DNA of 64,000 bases, from NCBI GenBank assembly GCA_025267735.1, contig CM046304.1:8370001-8434000 (forward strand). The letters run 5' to 3'. The translations under genes and the position numbers were made by a program. Under the pieces are notes generated by a model. It was not told where the DNA came from. It ran no database searches and saw nothing but the letters and a program-made list of their open reading frames with translations. The DNA comes from Mactra quadrangularis (taxonomy: Eukaryota; Mollusca; Bivalvia; Venerida; Mactridae). This document shows positions 57,800-64,000 of this stretch, in pieces (positions within the stretch are counted from its first letter, which is position 1; the number at the start of each line of letters is the position of its first letter).

Positions 57800-60441
57800 G
57801 TTCTAGTTGTTTATTGTTTCTACTCATAAATTTCGAGTATATTTCAATTAGTTTGAAGTCGGTGTTAGAAACAATTGTGCTTTCATCGGCTCAGATACAT
57901 TGTCCGTCAGAACCGCTGAACAGAACCCCACTTTAAACGTTTTTGCAAGTATTACGATAATTTATGGAGACTGTCCATTTAGGAACCACATGTGTCTTAT
58001 ATTAAATGTTCACGGGGTCCATATGGACAGTCCAAGTTGGACCCTATATAGAATGTTTGGTGGGTAACGCCAATGTATACATTACAAGAACCATAATATA
58101 GAAACTTGTATAATTACTTGTCTAATTGTACGTATGTAGTATCAAGAGACCTAATTATAGTCCTTTAAACACAATTAACGAATGACATGTATGCTATTAC
58201 AGACATTAAATACAAAAAAATGTGTGGAACTTTTCAAGTTTATATATGCTGATTACTTCAAGAACCTTGTATCAATGTCTTGCCTCTTATGTGTGAATGA
58301 TATAAAAGCACTTCCTTGTAACAAAGATAAATATTTATGTAAGATAGATTAATATTTTAGAATTTATTACTAGGGAAACACGAGTGTCTACTTGAAACAA
58401 GTGTTTCTATATAGATAATTCAGCTCATTTTATCATTGTGATAACTCAGTACAATAGTTCCTTTTATCATCTATAAAAATAAAATGTAATTGTATTGTAC
58501 GTCGTATTTTAACATTTTCTGTCATATATCGGCGTCAGTCATTCTTATTCCCGGGCCTAGAGAAGCTTAGATATATGGACAACGTTTTTTTCTCAGACGT
58601 AATAATAGTTGTCAAATTTGTTTCACAATGGAGCTAAAATCAAATTTTATCAACTGAGTACAAGTATACGTACTTACATACGTACAAATAAGGTAAAACA
58701 TAAAGGATGACCAGACAGTTGATTTCTTTTCGTACAAAATTCAATACTTTTGGTGTCGTGCCAAACTTTGGACATACTTGCTAAGTAAACTCATACTTAC
58801 TTAGTAATTAATTCGTAAGAACTTGTGGAGAAAAGCCTTTGACACCTTGTTTAATATTTCATGATTACGTCTGTAATGCGAAATTTTCTTTATAATGATC
58901 ACTTTAGTTATTGCAAACTATGATTTTTTCACGATTTTTATTACTTAAATGCTTTATTTGATGTTAAGAAAAGGAACACTATTCATACCATCGGGTTTGA
59001 TAGTCCTTTAACACTGTACATGAATGTGATATGTAAAATGTCAAAAGATATGTTAAAACTAAACTCCACACCACCTAGATCACCTAGCCATGTATTAACT
59101 TTACCCAGTATCAGGAACCATTAAAATAATTGTTAAATTTTAATACTTACATACATGTATGTTCAGTCAATGTAACGTACGCATACTGTATCCGAACAAT
59201 AGATTATTATAAATTTTGGCATTAACTCGAATTTCACACAAATTTTATATATACACCGTCTGTACTCCGTGATAGTTTTATTTTAAGCTAATAATCACTT
59301 TTATCAAAACTTGCAGGTGTTTCAGACTAGATTGTCTATCTATCAACACTATATAGGCGAACTTTTACTATAATTCCAAGAAATTAACCTTACAATACAT
59401 AAAGTATACATTATCTCTAACCAGCTTTGAAAATATCACATAAATATATAAATTCCTGGAAAAGAAACAGCTGACTGGAATATATACACAGACTGAAACT
59501 CACGTTGCGTCTGTTTCCTATACTTTCGGTTCAATTAATTTTGCAATTGTCCATGACTGGTTTACTGAATGAATCAAATTCCTTTCGTAATTTTTGTGAA
59601 AACCAGTCTAGGTACATCAACAAATCCAGGTTTTTAATCAAATTATATTGTTATCCAGTTGTTTGGTATAATATATGTATATATTATATTTATATATAAC
59701 TCATATGTCCGGTTCTAGGAGTGTTGAGAAAGTATGAGTCAAATAAAACCAGGAACATTCTAATATATATAATGTTTCTTCCACATTCTTTCTGAATACA
59801 GAAAAACATGTTTTAACTGATCACCTTCTTGAACTCAGTATGTATTAGTATACATACATGGGTGGCAAGAGAGCGAGTGGATACAGATAGAGGTAGATCT
59901 GGGGTTGAAAGGCATGATTGTCGTTTTCTCAGGGTTTCTAACTTACTGAGGGGTGACCCATTTAAGCGTGAAACATTTTGTTGATTAGCATACCAATTCT
60001 AGATTTTTGAAAAAAATTCAGACTTCGGATATAATTAATTAAATATAGATCTATGACAATTATTACAGTTAAATTGTGACGTAACATTAAAATAGTTATG
60101 TGTAGCAAAATTACATTCAAATAAATTTGACTGGCAGGGTCCGGATACTCTCCCATGCTTCGACCAAATGTTCCTCGCTCGTTCACTTTCTAAGTAACGG
60201 TAGAGTATTCATTAAGCTGCAAAGGTGGCAAAGGTCCCATACCACATATTACTTAATTTACCTAACGTCTATATGGGGATTCGTGACAGTCTCCAAATAC
60301 GCATGAGTAGAACCAATGGCGACAAGGTAATTTTAACAACCAAACGTTTTTAATACGCTCTAATACAATTAGCCATTATCGACAAAGTGAATTAAATACG
60401 AATTAAATGCACGGCGTTGGGGTCGTATTATTAATTTTTAT
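57800..60441. other. No gene recognised
   Basis: AT-rich sequence. Short inverted GGACTGTCCAT/ATGGACAGTCC motifs occur near 57967-58030. No coding signal. Confidence 0.4.
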
Positions 60442-60827
60442 AAGGGCTGCAACGATTCACCGGAAAGTCGATTCGATGCAATTCAATTTTTTTCCTTTCC
60501 ATTCGATTCACGGAATAGTTTAGTTTATTCCCAATATACATCAATACATTCATTTGATTGTAAAACTGACTAAAAATTATAAAATAAAATTGTTTGCTTC
60601 TTAATTTTATATACTACATAAAACATTAATTTGGAACAGAGTTTCCAAGACACATTATCATGATGGAAACTTTGAGAGAAATATAACCAAGTGTAACACA
60701 GTCAACGCACAATGTCTATTATTTGCTCCTCGGCTTTAATCCTTGTGACTTTTATAGACACGTACAAAGGCCGGTATCGAATCGAAAATCACGGGTCCCG
60801 AATCGAAATCGAATCGATGCAGCCCTA
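60442..60827. mobile_element. 386-bp hAT-like MITE, perfect 8-bp TSD
   Basis: The left end is AAGGGCTGCAACGATTC and the right end read inward is TAGGGCTGCATCGATTC. ATTTTTAT is duplicated at 60434-60441 and 60828-60835. GAATCGAA-rich subterminal sequence resembles that of 44454-45657. Confidence 0.9.
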
Positions 60828-62410
60828 ATTTTTATGCATTTATACCTACTAGGCATGACCAAGTCTAGCTGCCTCTGGTCACAATAGTAATGTTATTTTT
60901 GTCCCATAGTATTATAACTATCCCGACTGTACGAACAAGTCAGTGTGTATCTGTATACAGATGACAAATCTACCAAGTATTTAATGATATAATGGTGATA
61001 TAGTATTGTAAGACTGGACAGTTTACTGGATGTATCTAGGATCATGTATTCACATATTTTATATCAATACAAGTTGAACTTGATACTCTGACTCTACTTT
61101 CATCATTTGATAAAATTAATTAACTTGTTACCATAAATATCTGGTGTGTGGACAATCTAATTTGATTTGTTGACATTAATGATTAATCACGAACATGTCC
61201 AAAAGTAGACAACAACAACAACTGGTTGACCGGAAGTATGCAGATGTAAAATAAAGAAAGAAAATGGAAGGTCGTGGCCAATAATCAACTTCTTCTTTTT
61301 CTCTTCCGTGTTGATTCGAAGTGCAAACTTAGAAATTCTTAACTCGTCAGGCAGTTATGCTAAAAAGTATGGCACTAAATAATAAATTATTTTTTTAAGA
61401 TTAATAGAATTTCTTACATCCGTTTTAAAAGAGCCCATGATTACAATGATAAACAGTCTTATCTCGCTATTATGAATGAGAAAGAACCATCGGAAAAGTC
61501 GAGATAACAACAAGTCGAGATAAAAGATTTCTTAAAAATCCACGAAAGAGATAATCTTACCTGAATATGCAATTTACCCACTATATACAAATACTGTATA
61601 AAACAGATTGAATTAATAAAACTACACACAGGCAGACATGCATGTGACTCTAGGCGATCATAAGAGGCCGGTACGGTGGCGAGTCAAAAGTTTAAAACCA
61701 CTATAAGTACATAATAATATATGAGTATATTTACAGTGTTTACACTCGAGATTGTGCCGCAGGCCTTTGTGGAGGACCGATGCGATATAATTACAAGGAT
61801 TGTATAAATGAGCGTTGTTTCAAGTATAACACTCTAAATACTCAGAAATATTGTGTTACCAAATTATGGATCAAAATCCCACTTAACTTTGTACATGTGT
61901 TTAGGTTTATTATAAGTTCCTTGTTCCTGGATTCTATAGTTTAGCAACAATATATATATCTACATCTACATGTATGATGTAATCTGGACAACTACAATGG
62001 TACTTACTGTGATAGAACTTACTGTGGTTCGAGTCATAATCAGACACTCAATCACCACGGTGGCAGTACCACGTGACTATGACAGCACATATGCTACGGT
62101 AAGAAGAAAACTGTAAAAATCCACATTGACTCAGAGTTTTAAAGAGCTGTAAGTATTTCAATTCTTGTCAGATTAACATGATATTTATTCAAGGTTAAGC
62201 AGAAAAGTGTATATACTATTTCCTGCGCATCACATCTCCATACCCAGTTACATACTTCTGAAAACACTCTGGAAAACCTACCAACGATTTTCCTTTTCAA
62301 AAAGGACGCCGACTTGTCACTGTAGCACTCTGAAAAGAAGTGACCCAGCGTGTTAGCAAAAAGTATGAACTGGCGTGAAAGTATCATAATTATTAACTAT
62401 ACATTCATAT
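60828..62410. other. No gene recognised
   Basis: A GTCGAGATAACAACAAG + TCGAGATAAAAG pair near 61497-61527 may be a transposon end fragment. Otherwise nothing. Confidence 0.35.
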
Positions 62411-63110
62411 ATTAAACCTATACTGTGTTGTGGTTCTCAATTCTGGGGCTACGAGACTGCAAGTTTTATTAAAGCTGTACAAAATAAATTCTGTAGAAAT
62501 TTACTTCATGTACGTAAAACGCCAAACACAAGTATGGTTTTAGGTGAATGTGGCAGACTACGCATGTGTGTCTCATACATTGTATTTTACAAATTGCATA
62601 CGTTATTGGTGTACTCTGTAATAATGCATGCTAGATAATAGATATCCAAGACAATGTTATCTTATGTTAAAATCGTTAGATAATGCAGGCAGGCAGTGCT
62701 GGGTTAGTTAAGTAAAAACTCTTTTGTTTTCGTATGATTTTGGTTATGTTTGGATATCTCAAAATGTTGGAAATGGAAAAGTATTTATAAACACGTTTCA
62801 ACAAAGGGCCATTTATTGTTGTACACAAAATTGGTATTCTACTTTACAAAATGAAAGTCGATGTCATCATTGTTGTAATTTTAAATCTCTATTAGATGTT
62901 GAAATTACCCTTTTTTGATATACAATATAAGTACAAAATTGCCATGTCTAAATTTAGATTAAGTAACCATAAACTTAAGATTGAAACTGCTAACATAATA
63001 ATATAGCTGAAAACAGTCGTTATTGTGAATATTGTTCTTCAAATCAACAAACATTTATAGATTGTGAATTTCATGCTTTAAATCTCTATTGTCCTGGTAT
63101 AATTCTGGAA
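62411..63110 (+). pseudogene. Decayed LINE ORF2 C-terminus
   Basis: In frame from 62411: ..CCGSQFWGYE..IKAVQNKFCRNLL..VRKTPNTSMVLGECGRL, the conserved stretch after the reverse transcriptase domain of many non-LTR retrotransposons. After a stop and shift near 62635 it continues ..LKSLDNAGRQCW..LLFSYDFGYVW and WYSTLQNESRC..FKSLLDVE. After another shift near 62920: KIAMSKFRLSNHKLKIET, then a shift and SRYCEYCSSNQ..DCEFHAL, the usual Cys-rich end. There are at least three frame breaks, and the polymerase domain is absent (5' truncation). Confidence 0.82.
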
Positions 63111-63373
63111 CAACTCCATTTGTCTTTTATAACCTAATGTCAACTAAGAACTCAGACCACATTTAAAAAGTTTCAATATATTTATATATAATCTCATGTT
63201 AAAATATGTGAGTAATACTTATTCTTATAACTGTTTATACTGGACATAACTTGTTATATACATCATACTATTGTGATAACATGTATTTTAAGTCAGAGGC
63301 CTTTGTTTACCAAATGAAGTTATTTATACTGTTTTACTGTTACTGTTAAATTGCTAGCTTTCAAGATTCTGAT

Positions 63374-63616
63374 TATTTATACCTGTACATGTATGTCACA
63401 TATTTATACCTGTACATGTATGTCACATATTTATACCTGTACATGTATGTCACATATTTATACCTGTACATGTATGTCACATATTTATACCTGTACATGT
63501 ATGTCACATATTTATACCTGTACATGTATGTCACATATTTATACCTGTACATGTATGTCACATATTTATACCTGTACATGTATGTCACATATTTATACCT
63601 GTACATGTATGTCACA
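63374..63616 (+). repeat. 27-bp minisatellite, exactly nine units
   Basis: Unit TATTTATACCTGTACATGTA + TGTCACA. All nine copies appear identical, so it is young or homogenised. TGTACA and TACATGTA palindromes lie within each unit. Frames on both strands stay open because 27 is divisible by 3. Confidence 0.97.
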
Positions 63617-63817
63617 TATTTATGTCACATTGTCCGTGTTTACCATGTAGTGAAATAATATTATAATTTGTTGTATTTGTTCTAGGTTGATGACCATATA
63701 CAAACTACATATATAGTTGTTGGTAAATGAGGATAGACGTACATATATTATAATACAAAGTAATACTCCTATACTCACAGTAACTTGCAAATTATTCAGA
63801 AAGTATATTATTATATA

Positions 63818-64000
63818 CAGTGCTCTCCAAAAGTTCTTAAACAAAATCCTGTATTCACATTAGATACAAAACAGTAAGTTTTAGTTCATCAATGTATGAT
63901 TCTAACTATGTTAGTACAAAAATAAACTTTTATTATAGTTAAATTACTTGCGGCATGTATAATGGAATTTTCTCAAAATTTCCTTTGTCCAAACAATTTT
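63818..64000. mobile_element. Tc1-like element end, cut by the window edge
   Basis: TA followed by CAGTGCTCTCCAAAAGTTC, matching the end of 56443-56700. The other end is outside the window, so length and coding content are unknown. Confidence 0.5.

Noticed and set aside
63351..63658. Open frames on both strands
   Set aside because: They are the 27-bp tandem unit read in different frames.

Overview
This is AT-rich, intron-bearing animal nuclear DNA, most probably from a bivalve mollusc (clam-like). The assignment rests on its repeats: many elements start ACAAGA, carry tandem cores of about 145-160 bp, and end in a CGACGC- or ACGG-type microsatellite followed by GCTAAAAA. That is the architecture described for bivalve 'pearl' and Helentron-derived elements. 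No bacterial operons, phage genes, rRNA, intact tRNA or CRISPR array were seen. Species identity cannot be settled from the sequence alone.

Only one gene is well supported: a divergent Rab-family small GTPase on the minus strand (50347-54631). It has six coding exons with consensus splice sites and consistent phases, giving 285 residues with all the G-box motifs. Its introns hold a small TIR element, a poly-G repeat tail and an ACAAGA-type element. A TIR element whose interior has become a 32-bp minisatellite lies 37 bp upstream of the ATG. Two possible 5' exons of another gene (17804-18014) are tentative.

The rest is a mosaic of nested repeats. 0-10 kb: a self-complementary CATGGTCGACCATG motif field, a 197-bp tandem duplication, and a 27-bp minisatellite array split in phase by a 3.83-kb TIR element with a 6-bp target duplication; that element holds a hAT-like MITE and an ACAAGA-type element. 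10-16 kb: mostly featureless apart from hairpins. 16-22.5 kb: a 6.4-kb TIR/TA unit containing an ACAAGA-type element and a 4.1-kb TTAA-flanked element with RFX X-box-like palindromes. 23.2-24.5 kb: an internally deleted pogo/Tigger element. 28-32 kb: a tandem-core element invaded by a hAT-like MITE, itself invaded by a 2.07-kb element. 32-42 kb: further ACAAGA-type copies, MITEs and a duplicated repeat, one copy split by a 1.9-kb TIR element. 42-50 kb: small hAT-like elements, a 121-bp near-complete hairpin, a 1.2-kb hAT-like element with a perfect 8-bp target duplication, a pair of 209-bp inverted repeats and a CCCAGCAGGCA-ended element. 55-64 kb: MITEs, tRNA-like SINE remnants, a decayed LINE 3' end and a second 27-bp minisatellite.

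The genes do not form a pathway. The main interest is the layering of insertions, which allows relative dating, and the repeated conversion of mobile-element interiors into tandem arrays.
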